Positions 30,372 through 37,743 of a stretch of 37,743 nt of DNA are shown in pieces. The DNA lies in contig DASRFJ010000123.1 in the NCBI GenBank assembly GCA_035651595.1, forward strand, positions 1-37,743, read 5' to 3'. Made by a program: the position numbers and the translations under genes. The DNA is from JAFARZ01 sp035651595. GTDB lineage: Bacteria; Actinomycetota; Actinomycetes; Streptosporangiales; Streptosporangiaceae. The notes beneath the pieces were generated by a model. It ran no database searches. It was not told the DNA's origin and saw nothing but the letters and a program-made list of their open reading frames with translations. The number at the start of each line of letters is the position of its first letter. The first letter of the stretch is position 1.

Positions 30372-31139
30372 CTACTGTGATGACACAGCGCGAACCTCGC
30401 GCCAGCCTGCAATACTAACCACTAGACGTAGCTGAACGATTCCGAAACGCAGAATTTGCAGGTCAGAGTCCCGTAAGCGCACCGAAGCGGGCAGCCGCAG
30501 TCCGGTCAGCCGCCGGGCGAAGCCGGACTCCGGGATCTGGGCGGCGATGCGCTCCGCCTCTTCGGCGGTGTCGACATCGGTCAGCTCGGGCACGAGTTCG
30601 ATCTTCAGCCCCGCCCGCTCCAGGCGCAGCAGCTGGTGGGAGCCGGTGTCCGGCCGCGACATCGGCACGCCGAGCAGCAGCGCCGGATCCACCTCACGAA
30701 GGCCCAGCAGCCAGAATCCGCCGTCCTCGGCGAACCCGAACGTGGCGTCCGCAGCGGCGCTCACCAGCGGGGCGGCCGCGTCGGTCAGCAGGCCGGGGGT
30801 GACCTGCGGGGTGTCCATGCCGATCAGCACCGCCGGCAGCGGCACGCGAGCGCGCGCGTCGAGCAGGGCGTTGGCGATCCGCTCGTCGAGTCCGCCACCG
30901 CGCTGCTCGATGACGTCGAATCCGGCCGGCAGCCACGGGCCTGGCGCTCCGTCGAGCGCCAGCACCCGGCGCGCGACGTCCGTGCGGCCGACCGCGGCCA
31001 GCGTGTCGGCCAGTGCGGCCTCGGCCAGCGATGCCGCCTCCTCGGGCGTGAACGGCGGCGTGAGCCGCGTCTTCACCCGGCCGGGCACCGGCGCCTTGGC
31101 GATCACGACCACCTGCGCCGCGAGAGCGGACCCGGTCAC
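30372..31139 (-). CDS. DUF2064 / TIGR04282 family glycosyltransferase-A-fold protein
   Basis: 255 residues from a GTG at 31139 that overlaps the GT2 stop as GTGA. Family motifs: VVVIAKAPVPGRVKTRLTPP at the start, AVLIGMDTPQVTPGLL at about 110, and FGFAEDGGFWLLGL at about 145. Nucleotide-sugar transferase fold; exact reaction unknown for the family. Homologues usually end near the segment ESGFARRLTG; here about 40 more residues follow (LRLRDSDLQILRFGIVQLRLVVS...), running into the cold-shock promoter, so the last part may be a read-through tail. Coupled to GT2 gene and divergent from the epimerase, so likely part of one glycan pathway. Confidence 0.88.
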   Translation of the reverse strand: MTGSALAAQVVVIAKAPVPGRVKTRLTPPFTPEEAASLAEAALADTLAAVGRTDVARRVLALDGAPGPWLPAGFDVIEQRGGGLDERIANALLDARARVPLPAVLIGMDTPQVTPGLLTDAAAPLVSAAADATFGFAEDGGFWLLGLREVDPALLLGVPMSRPDTGSHQLLRLERAGLKIELVPELTDVDTAEEAERIAAQIPESGFARRLTGLRLPASVRLRDSDLQILRFGIVQLRLVVSIAGWREVRAVSSQ

Positions 31140-31807
31140 GAGGCCGCGACCGAGGCGAGCACCCGGCGCATGTCCCGGACGGTCCGCACCGTGCCGCCGA
31201 GCGTCCCGGTGACCTTCGACTTGCCGGTACGCGGGTGGTACGGCACGTCCGCCTCGCCGATCCGCCAGCCGGCCTCCGCCGCCCGGACCACCATCTCCAG
31301 CGGGTAGCCGAACCTGCGATCCGACATCGGCAGCGCCAGCAGCTCCTCGCGCCGCGCGGCGCGCATCGGGCCAAGGTCGCGGACCGGCACGCCGACCCGG
31401 CGGCGCAACTCCGCCGCGAGCACCTTGTTGCCAAGCCGGGCGTGCACCGGCCACGCACCGCGGCCGGTCACCGCGCGGCGGCCGAGCATCAGGTCGACGT
31501 CGCCGAACAGCACCGGGTCCGCCACGACCGGCAGGTCCTGGGGGTCGAATGACGCGTCCGCGTCCATGATGCACACGATCTCGCTCTTGGCGGCCAGCAG
31601 GCCGGCGTGGCACGCCGCGCCGAACCCGCGCTGCGGCACGTGCACCACGCTGGCGCCGTAATCCGCCGCGATGACCGCGGAGCCGTCGGTAGAGCCGTTG
31701 TCCGCCACGACCGGCCGGAACCCGGCCGGCATGCGCGACAGCACCCAGGGCAGCGCGTCCGCCTCGTTCAGGCACGGCAGGATGACGTCGATTTCGAGTG
31801 CGTCCAT
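31136..31807 (-). CDS. Family 2 glycosyltransferase (dolichol-phosphate-mannose-synthase-like)
   Basis: 223 residues, a single GT-A domain without membrane helices. DVILPCLNEADALPWVL at the start, VVADNGSTDGSA (nucleotide binding) at about 34, metal-binding CIMDADASFDPQDL at about 79, and GYPLEMVVRAAEAGWRIGE near the C-terminus. It probably transfers a sugar from a nucleotide donor to a polyprenyl phosphate or another acceptor. The ATG at 31807 is divergent from the epimerase at 31933 across 125 bp, and the stop overlaps the DUF2064 start. Confidence 0.92.
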   Translation of the reverse strand: MDALEIDVILPCLNEADALPWVLSRMPAGFRPVVADNGSTDGSAVIAADYGASVVHVPQRGFGAACHAGLLAAKSEIVCIMDADASFDPQDLPVVADPVLFGDVDLMLGRRAVTGRGAWPVHARLGNKVLAAELRRRVGVPVRDLGPMRAARREELLALPMSDRRFGYPLEMVVRAAEAGWRIGEADVPYHPRTGKSKVTGTLGGTVRTVRDMRRVLASVAAS

Positions 31808-31932
31808 GGCACGGGAGAGTACGCGCGAGACGCCCGGTCTCCGCCGGTAAATCGGCCCATCACGCCTTACGAACCTATGACGGATCGCCGCGCTTGATCA
31901 TCGGCCCGGCTCGTGATGGTTGGCTCTGACCC

Positions 31933-32997
31933 ATGCGCGTTCTAGTTACCGGTGCCGCCGGCTTCATCGGCTCGCACATCGCCGAGGCCTTCCGGGCCGC
32001 TGGTCACGAAGTCCGCGGGTTCGACTCACTCGCCCCCGCGGTGCACGCGTGCCGCCCGGACTACATCGACTGGGAGCTGGTGGTCGCCGACGTCCGAGAC
32101 GCGGACGCGGTGGACAAGGCCCTCGACGGCATCGACGCGGTGTGCCATCAGGCGGCCATCGTCGGGCTCGGCGTGGACCTGTCCGACCTGCCGGCCTACT
32201 CGGACGTGAACATCACCGGCACCGCGGTGCTGCTCGAGGCGATGGGCAAGCACGGCATCGGCCGCCTGGTGCTCGCCTCGTCGATGGTGGTGTACGGCGA
32301 GGGCGCCTACGACTGCGCGGTCCACGGCCGGGTCCGGCCGGCCCCGCGCGACCCCGCGGACCTGGCCGCCAAGCGGTTCGAGCCGCGCTGCCCGCGCTGC
32401 GCCAGCCCGCTGACCACGGCGACCGTCACCGAGGACGCGCCGCTCGACCCGCGCAACAGCTACGCGACCAGCAAGGTCGCCCAGGAGCACCTGGCTGCCA
32501 ACTGGGCCCGGCTGACCGGCGGCGCCGCGATCGGCCTCCGGTACCACAACGTCTACGGCCCCCGGATGCCGCGCGACACCCCGTATTCGGGCGTGGCCGC
32601 CATCTTCCGGTCCTGCCTGGAGAACGGCGTGGCGCCGAAGGTCTTCGAGGACGGCGGCCAGCGCCGCGACTTCGTCCATGTCACCGACGTGGCGCTGGCC
32701 AACCTCCGCGCGCTCGACGCGACCGGCCGCGCCACGGAAAGCGGTCTGCGTTGCTACAACGTGGCGAGCGGAGAGCCGCACACCGTCGGCGAGATGGCGT
32801 TCGCGCTAGCGGATGCGTTCGGCCTGGATATCGAGCCCGTCGTCACCGGCGACTACCGCCTCGGCGACGTCCGGCACATCGTCGCCAGCCCCGAGGCCGC
32901 GGCCCGCGAGCTCGGCTACACCGCCAGCACCAGCTTCGCCGAGGGCATGACCGACTTTGCCAAGGCCCCGCTCCGCGATCCCGCCACCCCTCCATAG
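31933..32997 (+). CDS. NAD-dependent sugar epimerase/dehydratase (extended SDR) with CPRC insert
   Basis: 354 residues. Rossmann motif MRVLVTGAAGFIGSHIAEAF, active-site YATSK (Tyr177, Lys181), Ser in LVLASSMVVYGEG, substrate-domain LRYHNVYGPRMPRDT and RRDFVHVTDVALANL. Acts on nucleotide-sugar C4 or similar by family. Inserted before the active Tyr is KRFEPRCPRCASPLTTATV with Cys153 and Cys156, a single CxxC that could be half a zinc site or an interface loop. No strong ribosome site before the ATG at 31933. Divergent from GT2/DUF2064, so probably supplies a sugar for them. A 47-nt palindrome follows 24 bp after its stop. Confidence 0.93.
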   Translation: MRVLVTGAAGFIGSHIAEAFRAAGHEVRGFDSLAPAVHACRPDYIDWELVVADVRDADAVDKALDGIDAVCHQAAIVGLGVDLSDLPAYSDVNITGTAVLLEAMGKHGIGRLVLASSMVVYGEGAYDCAVHGRVRPAPRDPADLAAKRFEPRCPRCASPLTTATVTEDAPLDPRNSYATSKVAQEHLAANWARLTGGAAIGLRYHNVYGPRMPRDTPYSGVAAIFRSCLENGVAPKVFEDGGQRRDFVHVTDVALANLRALDATGRATESGLRCYNVASGEPHTVGEMAFALADAFGLDIEPVVTGDYRLGDVRHIVASPEAAARELGYTASTSFAEGMTDFAKAPLRDPATPP

Positions 32998-33021
32998 CCA
33001 TCCCGGCGGCCCGCCTGGATC

Positions 33022-33068
33022 ATTGCGGACACTTACCTACCCAAACCGGGGGGGTAAGTGTCCGCAAT
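33022..33068. repeat. 47-nt palindrome, copy 2, between convergent genes
   Basis: Same length and outline as the element at 10436-10482. The outer 14 bp pair perfectly; stem position 11 is C-G here and G-C in copy 1. The apex has CCTACCC opposite seven G with one mismatch and one G-T pair. It lies between the epimerase stop (32997) and the convergent glycosyltransferase stop (33184). Confidence 0.85.
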
Positions 33069-33157
33069 CTTTGTCTGGCCCATCACATATCACGAAATGT
33101 CGGATATGCGCCGGGTCGGGGGGCCTTGCGGGGCGCGGCGGCGTGCGGGGCGGACGC

Positions 33158-33183
33158 GGGGGCTGCGGGGCGGGGCGGGGGGG
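33158..33183 (+). other. G-quadruplex motif at the 3' end of the glycosyltransferase gene
   Basis: Runs of 5, 4, 4 and 7 G separated by CTGC, C and C, adjacent to the minus-strand stop at 33184. It meets the usual four-run pattern. The whole 33108-33183 stretch is G-biased on the + strand. Confidence 0.6.
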
Positions 33184-36100
33184 TTAGGCGCGGAACAGGC
33201 GGTCGCAGACGCGGGCGCCTGCGCGGCCGTCGTCTAGCGAGCAGTACGTGTCCGCGAAGCGTTTGTAGGCGTCGGCGTAGGGGGCGACCGCGGTGTCCAC
33301 GTCGGCCAGGGCCGCTACTACCTCCGCCGACGTCGACAGAAGGGGGCCGGGCACTTGCGACTCGAAGTCCAGGTAGAAGCCGCGGAGGTTGTCCCGGTAG
33401 TCCGCCAGATCGTAGGTGAAGAACAGCATCGGCCGGCCGGTCACGGCATAGTCGAACATGGCCGACGAGTAGTCGGTGACCAGTACGTCGGACACCAGGT
33501 ACAGCTCGGAGATGTCCGGGTACGCGGTCACGTTGAGCGCGAAGCCAGGGCGCAGGCCGGCCGGCACGTCGTCGGCCATCTGGTGGTGCCCGCGGACCAG
33601 GATCACGTGGTCGTCGCCGAGCGCGCGATACGCCTGCTCCAGGTCGAGCCGCATGTCGAACCGGTACCGCTTGCCGTTCGCGTACGTCTGGTTGTCCCGC
33701 CAGGTCGGCACGTACAGGACCACCCGCTTGCCGGCCGGGATGCCGAGCCGGGCTCGCACCGCCGCCGCGACGGCGGAAACGTCGGGCCGCAGCATCACGT
33801 CGTTGCGCGGGTATCCGTACTCCGCGATCTCCCCCTCGTACCGGAACGCCCGGCGCATCAGCGGGGTGCTGAACGGATTCGGCGACAGCAGCAGATCCCA
33901 CTGCGCAACGTCGCGCGCCAGGTGGTCGAAGTACGCGGTACCGCTGATGAACTGCGGGTTCGCCACGTCGAAGCCGATCCGCTTGAGCAGCGTGCCGTGC
34001 CAGGTCTGGAGGTAGAACTGACCATCGCGCTTGCGGAACGGCAGTTGCATGTCGTCGTTCGACACGATCCACCGGGACCGGGCGAGCGCGTCGAAGTACT
34101 CCCGCGTGCCGCGCAGCACGCCGGTGCCGCCGGCCGGTACCGGCACCGACCAGTCGTTCACCACCCACAGGTGCTCCCGCTCGTCGCCCCGCCGCGCCAG
34201 CTCGGCCGCGATCCCCAGCGGGTTGTCCCCGCACTGCTTGCCCTTCCAGGACACGAACAGCACCGAATCGCGCAGCGGCGCCTTCAGCACCACCGGGTAG
34301 TAGCCGCGGCGCAGCGCCCGCTGCGCGTAGTTGCCCTGCTCGGTCCGGCGCAGCCGCGGCTCGGCGACCACCAGCGGGTCGTCGTGCCCGGTGACGATGA
34401 ACCGGTACCACTTGCGACCGGCCTCGATCCGCGAGCCCGCCACAGACGCCACGGCGTCGTGGTCGTACTTCAGCTCCGCCAGCGCGCCCGCGGAACCCAC
34501 GGCGCGGACGAACAGGTTCCACTCGCCGTCGCGCAACGGCACCCGCTCGCCGAAGAACGGCATCCGCTCGACGTCCAGCTCGATCCGGAACCGTTCGCCG
34601 TCGAGCTCGAGCGGCACCGCATGCGCGTCACCAGACCCGATCCGCTTAACGACGGTCTCGTACACATCCGAAGCGCCGAGAAAACTGCCGCGCAGCTCCA
34701 GCCGCCCGCCGTCGAGCCAGGAGTGCGCGTCGATCACGGGACGCGGGGTGCGCTCTGCCATCACCAGATCACCGTAGCGGCTCCGGCCGACCACAACCTC
34801 CCGCGCGCCTGACAACCACCTCGCCTCGGTCATTCCCTCCGGCCAGGCCACCCGCACGCGCGGCTTATCGCCCGCTTTGAGGTAAACGTCCCACTCACCG
34901 GTGCTCTCGACGCCCTCGCTGACACGCTCTAGTGGGCTCGATTGCGCAATTGACCCGCTGGGGGCGGCGGCTGAGTCGGGGGCGGGGCTGGGGGCGTGGG
35001 CGGGGGTGGGGGTGGCGCTGAGGGCGGGGGGCGGGAACACCGCGCGGAAGCGGCCTTCGGCGATGCGTTCGGCGGGCACGGTTCTCGTCGCGGCGCCACC
35101 GGTGCGGACCAGGACGAGTTGCGCGGCGCGGGCGGTCACGCCGGGAGCGGAGATCTCGAGGCTGAGGGCGGCGTCATCCCAGGAGAAGCCCGCGAGGGTC
35201 GCGGTCACCTTCCAGGTGACGAAGTTCAGCCCGAGGCCCGCCCAGCGAGCGCCGAATCGCAGGCCCGGCGCGATCTCGCGCGGCGACGGCCGTTCGGCGG
35301 GGCCGGGCACCGGGGTGTGCACCCGGGCCGGCCGCCACACGGATCGCCCGCGCACCAGCATCCACGCCTGCCAGGTACCCGGCTGATCGAACTTGGCGGA
35401 CGGCACCGCGAACCGGAACCCGGACCAGTCGTAGTTGTACCGCTCCTGCTCCGACAGCGCCGTGGCCTCGGGGTTCAGGAACGAGCGCGCCCGCAGCAGC
35501 ACCGGCCGCCGCCGCCCGCCAGCACGCAGCACGACGATCTTCGACGTGTTCCGCCGCTTCGCGACGTTGATCGACGGCACGTTGGCCCGCCCGGTCACCA
35601 CCAGCGAGTCCCCGTCCCACGCCACGTCGTCGACCTGCATGTACGGATCCAGGTCCCGCCAATGCGGCCGGAAGACGCGGCGCGGCAGGCGCGTCTCGGG
35701 GATGCGGACCGTGCGGAACGGCAGGTCAGCGACGAGCCGTCCGCGGCTGCGGACCAGCGGGACCTGTTTGACCGGTTGTTCCATGAGCCAGGCCGCGAAC
35801 TCCGCCAGCTCGGGCATCGCCCCCTCGCGGACCAGCTGATAGGCCAGCTTGTGCGTGGCGGGCAGGCTGCGCAGCACCCGCCGGCTCACCGTGCGCAGGT
35901 AGCCGCCCACCAAGACGCCGAACTCCGCACGGTATTCCTGGCTGACCTTATGCATGTCACTGACGTAGAGCCACAGATCGTTCCGCAGGGCTTTGCGTTG
36001 ATGAGCCCGCAGCAGACGGCCAGGTCCGTACGAACCCAGAAACGAGTCGATCGCGGCGAGCGCGGTCATCCGGTCGCGCAGGTTGGTGATGTCGGTGCGG

Positions 36101-36771
36101 CGCTGGGTGATCGAGCCGGTGCCCTGCACCCGCTCGCGCCAGAAGTAGATGACGTCCGGGATCACGTCGACCTGCCGGGCCAGGACGTGCGCCTGCGTCA
36201 TCAGCTGGATGTCTTCCCAGACCATGCCCTCGGGGTAACGCAGCCGGTGCTGATCCCAGAACGAACGGCGGAACAGCTTGTTCCACACGGACACGTCGTA
36301 CAGCAGCCGGAGCGTCTTGCTGATGTGCGTGCCCTCCTGGCGGCCCTTGATCGCCATCGCGTGCAGCGCGGAGGGGTTGATGCCCTTGGGCCCGATCCGG
36401 GACACCTGGCCGCTGACGAAGTCCGAGCCGGTCTCGGTCAGCGTGTGCAGCATCAGCTCGTACGCGTTGGCCGGCAGCATGTCGTCGCCGTCCACGAACG
36501 CGAGGAACTCGCCGGCGGCCGCCTCCAGGCCGCGGTTGCGGGAGAAGCCGGGGCTGCCGCCGTCGGTGAACCGCAACAAGCGGAACCGGGGATCGGCGGC
36601 GACTCGCGCTTCCGCGATCGCGGTGGAGCCGTCGGTGGAGCCATCGTCCACCATGATCACTTCGAGGTCGCTGACCGTCTGCGCGGCGATCGAGTCCAGG
36701 CACGCCGCAAGGTCATCCTCGTTGTTGTGGAACGGGACGACGACGCTGATCAACGAGCGGGTTTGGTTCAA
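33184..36771 (-). CDS. Bifunctional GT2 glycosyltransferase / CDP-glycerol glycerophosphotransferase (TagF-like)
   Basis: 1195 residues. N-terminal GT2 domain (about 8-240): VVVPFHNNEDDLAACLDSI, VMVDDGSTDGST, FVDGDDMLPANAYEL, VWEDIQLM. Middle: beta-rich segments about 380-560 and 660-790 around a Pro/Ala linker near 580-615. C-terminal Glyphos_transf domain (about 800-1195): LYLQTWHGTLLKRIG-type motif at about 923 (QTWHGTLLKRIG), VLYVPTWRDN, VLVRGHHQM and VTDYSSAMFDYA, with the catalytic His residues of the TagF family. It likely builds or decorates a glycerol- or polyol-phosphate cell-wall polymer at the membrane face. The TTG start (36771) overlaps the asparagine-synthase stop as TTGA; a second TTG lies five codons in. 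No membrane helices seen. Confidence 0.92.
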   Translation of the reverse strand: MNQTRSLISVVVPFHNNEDDLAACLDSIAAQTVSDLEVIMVDDGSTDGSTAIAEARVAADPRFRLLRFTDGGSPGFSRNRGLEAAAGEFLAFVDGDDMLPANAYELMLHTLTETGSDFVSGQVSRIGPKGINPSALHAMAIKGRQEGTHISKTLRLLYDVSVWNKLFRRSFWDQHRLRYPEGMVWEDIQLMTQAHVLARQVDVIPDVIYFWRERVQGTGSITQRRTDITNLRDRMTALAAIDSFLGSYGPGRLLRAHQRKALRNDLWLYVSDMHKVSQEYRAEFGVLVGGYLRTVSRRVLRSLPATHKLAYQLVREGAMPELAEFAAWLMEQPVKQVPLVRSRGRLVADLPFRTVRIPETRLPRRVFRPHWRDLDPYMQVDDVAWDGDSLVVTGRANVPSINVAKRRNTSKIVVLRAGGRRRPVLLRARSFLNPEATALSEQERYNYDWSGFRFAVPSAKFDQPGTWQAWMLVRGRSVWRPARVHTPVPGPAERPSPREIAPGLRFGARWAGLGLNFVTWKVTATLAGFSWDDAALSLEISAPGVTARAAQLVLVRTGGAATRTVPAERIAEGRFRAVFPPPALSATPTPAHAPSPAPDSAAAPSGSIAQSSPLERVSEGVESTGEWDVYLKAGDKPRVRVAWPEGMTEARWLSGAREVVVGRSRYGDLVMAERTPRPVIDAHSWLDGGRLELRGSFLGASDVYETVVKRIGSGDAHAVPLELDGERFRIELDVERMPFFGERVPLRDGEWNLFVRAVGSAGALAELKYDHDAVASVAGSRIEAGRKWYRFIVTGHDDPLVVAEPRLRRTEQGNYAQRALRRGYYPVVLKAPLRDSVLFVSWKGKQCGDNPLGIAAELARRGDEREHLWVVNDWSVPVPAGGTGVLRGTREYFDALARSRWIVSNDDMQLPFRKRDGQFYLQTWHGTLLKRIGFDVANPQFISGTAYFDHLARDVAQWDLLLSPNPFSTPLMRRAFRYEGEIAEYGYPRNDVMLRPDVSAVAAAVRARLGIPAGKRVVLYVPTWRDNQTYANGKRYRFDMRLDLEQAYRALGDDHVILVRGHHQMADDVPAGLRPGFALNVTAYPDISELYLVSDVLVTDYSSAMFDYAVTGRPMLFFTYDLADYRDNLRGFYLDFESQVPGPLLSTSAEVVAALADVDTAVAPYADAYKRFADTYCSLDDGRAGARVCDRLFRA
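34978..35012 (+). other. G-quadruplex-rich stretch in the linker of the glycosyltransferase gene
   Basis: Six runs of 3-5 G within 35 bases on the + strand, opposite codons for the Pro/Ala linker (PTPAHAPSPAPDSAAAPS) between domains. The C-rich coding strand gives the simple linker sequence. Confidence 0.55.
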
Positions 36772-37743
36772 TGAGAGGTCCAGCCGAGGGCGACGGGGTC
36801 GTAGGCACGCTCAACATAGATCTGGTGCCACAGCGAGAATACGACCAGCAGCCACACGTGTCGCCACGTAACACCCGGATCTTCGGACCGGTACCGGCGC
36901 AGCACGTCCATCGCGGCCCGCTTGTCCAGCCAGCGGTCGGTCTGCGCCGAGCCGATGACCTGCTCCGCGTAGGCGTACATGCCGCCGGACAGCCACTGCC
37001 CGAGCGGGACGGGGAAGCCCAGCTTGGCGCGCTCGTCCACCGCCTGCGGGAGCAATTCGGTAACGGCCTCGCGCAGCGTGAACTTCGTCGTCCCGGCGGC
37101 GGTCTTCTCGACCCGGGCGAGCCGCGCGGCGACCGCCATCACCTCCCGGTCGAGGAACGGCGTGCGCAGCTCCAGCCCGTGCGCCATGCTGACCCGGTCC
37201 GCCTTGAGCAGGATGTCGCCGGGCAGCCAGGTGTTGACGTCCACCAGCTGCATCGTCGCCACGTCGTCCAGGTGACCGTCGCTGGCCTGCTTGTAGACCG
37301 GGTCGGTGACATCGAATTCCGTGGGGATGGAGCCGCGGCGGGACGGTTCGCGCAGCAGCTCGCGGGCCCACCGGCCGCGGTAGATGTAGGCGTTGCCGAT
37401 GTAGCGCCGGCGCAGTGGCGTGACGGTCCGGTCCAGCAGGCCCGGCAGCCGCGAGGTCGGCGGCAGCGCCGCGGCCGCCTGCGCGATCAGCCCGCGGGTC
37501 CACTGCGGCAGCACCTTGCCCGCCCGCACCGCCAGCCGCTGGTAGTACATCCGGTACCCGCCGAACAGCTCGTCCGCACCCTCCCCGGACAGCACGACCT
37601 TGACGTGCCGGCGTGCCTCGCGGGCGGCGAACCACAGCGGGATCGCCGAAGCATCGGCCATCGGGTCGTCCAGGTGCCAGATGATCCGGGGCAGGCTGGC
37701 CAGGAACTCCTCCGGGCCGATCACGTAGGGGATCGACTTCACG
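36768..37743 (-). CDS. asnB: Asparagine synthase (glutamine-hydrolysing), C-terminal part; N-terminus off right edge
   Basis: 325 codons of the synthetase domain visible; the N-terminal glutaminase domain and the ATP-binding SGGxDS motif should lie beyond the window. Seen: WHLDDPMADASAIPLWFAA, VVLSGEGADELFGGYRMYY, LLKADRVSMAHGLELRTPFL and LGFPVPLGQWLSGGMYAYAE, all in AsnB order. Family role: ATP- and glutamine-dependent amidation of Asp or, in cell-wall variants such as AsnB/LtsA of mycolic-acid actinomycetes, of peptidoglycan. Its TGA overlaps the TTG of the 1195-residue wall-polymer transferase, so a role in amidating a cell-envelope glycan or peptide is plausible (inference). Confidence 0.9.
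   Translation of the reverse strand, partial: VKSIPYVIGPEEFLASLPRIIWHLDDPMADASAIPLWFAAREARRHVKVVLSGEGADELFGGYRMYYQRLAVRAGKVLPQWTRGLIAQAAAALPPTSRLPGLLDRTVTPLRRRYIGNAYIYRGRWARELLREPSRRGSIPTEFDVTDPVYKQASDGHLDDVATMQLVDVNTWLPGDILLKADRVSMAHGLELRTPFLDREVMAVAARLARVEKTAAGTTKFTLREAVTELLPQAVDERAKLGFPVPLGQWLSGGMYAYAEQVIGSAQTDRWLDKRAAMDVLRRYRSEDPGVTWRHVWLLVVFSLWHQIYVERAYDPVALGWTSH

Noticed and set aside
30400..30480. Possible tRNA-like stretch near the cold-shock promoter
   Set aside because: No cloverleaf or T-loop consensus; the region is better explained as the 3' end of the DUF2064 gene and a promoter.
34996..36774. 592-codon open frame on the + strand
   Set aside because: Antisense shadow of the GT2 part of the fusion protein; no family motifs.

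Overview
The window is very GC-rich chromosomal DNA with frequent GTG/TTG starts, GTGA/ATGA stop-start overlaps and dense third-position G/C. It carries DUF574-type SAM methyltransferases, DHA2 drug exporters with TetR partners, an apolipoprotein N-acyltransferase, Ig-like L,D-transpeptidases and an AsnB homologue. This points to a filamentous actinomycete (Streptosporangiales or Streptomycetales-like); genus cannot be told from the sequence alone. I saw no tRNA, rRNA, CRISPR array, complete insertion sequence or recognised riboswitch.

Layout. 1-1.4 kb: a DnaG/Toprim-type primase running off the left edge, just behind a DUF574 methyltransferase (minus strand). 1.4-4.5 kb: a DHA2 exporter divergent from a TetR repressor, then a GNAT acetyltransferase, with a large hairpin cluster between the convergent TetR and GNAT genes. 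4.6-10.4 kb: a NarL-type response regulator and histidine kinase, divergent from an ABC exporter operon. One permease of that operon has a large lectin-like extracellular insert and the other is fused in frame to a DUF6941-like protein. 10.5-15.8 kb: divergent YceI/MarR with twin operators; an amidohydrolase and TetR, divergent from a second DHA2 exporter; then a deletion remnant of an ABC system. 15.8-20.2 kb: a minus-strand run of an anchored protein, an EamA transporter, a third DHA2 exporter and a divergent ProA-like dehydrogenase, the last two coupled by a GTGA overlap.

20.5-30.4 kb is a cell-envelope block. lnt is translationally coupled to a lipoprotein L,D-transpeptidase. Two paralogous secreted proteins of unrecognised function with eight conserved cysteines flank a thiolase. 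A second L,D-transpeptidase with an unusual SLGC active site follows, then a cold-shock protein. 30.4-37.7 kb is a glycan block: a DUF2064 protein and a GT2 glycosyltransferase (coupled), divergent from an NAD-dependent sugar epimerase; then a 1195-residue glycosyltransferase/CDP-glycerol glycerophosphotransferase fusion coupled to a partial asparagine synthase that runs off the right edge.

Cross-cutting structure. A 47-nt palindrome occurs twice, both times between convergent genes, with a compensated base-pair change. Other long hairpins sit at 3783-3864, 3887-3949, 26379-26410 and 30097-30149. The two eight-cysteine paralogues share a TAACGT element exactly 41 nt before their starts. The most novel-looking material is the eight-cysteine pair, the permease-DUF6941 fusion next to the lectin-insert permease, and the palindrome family.
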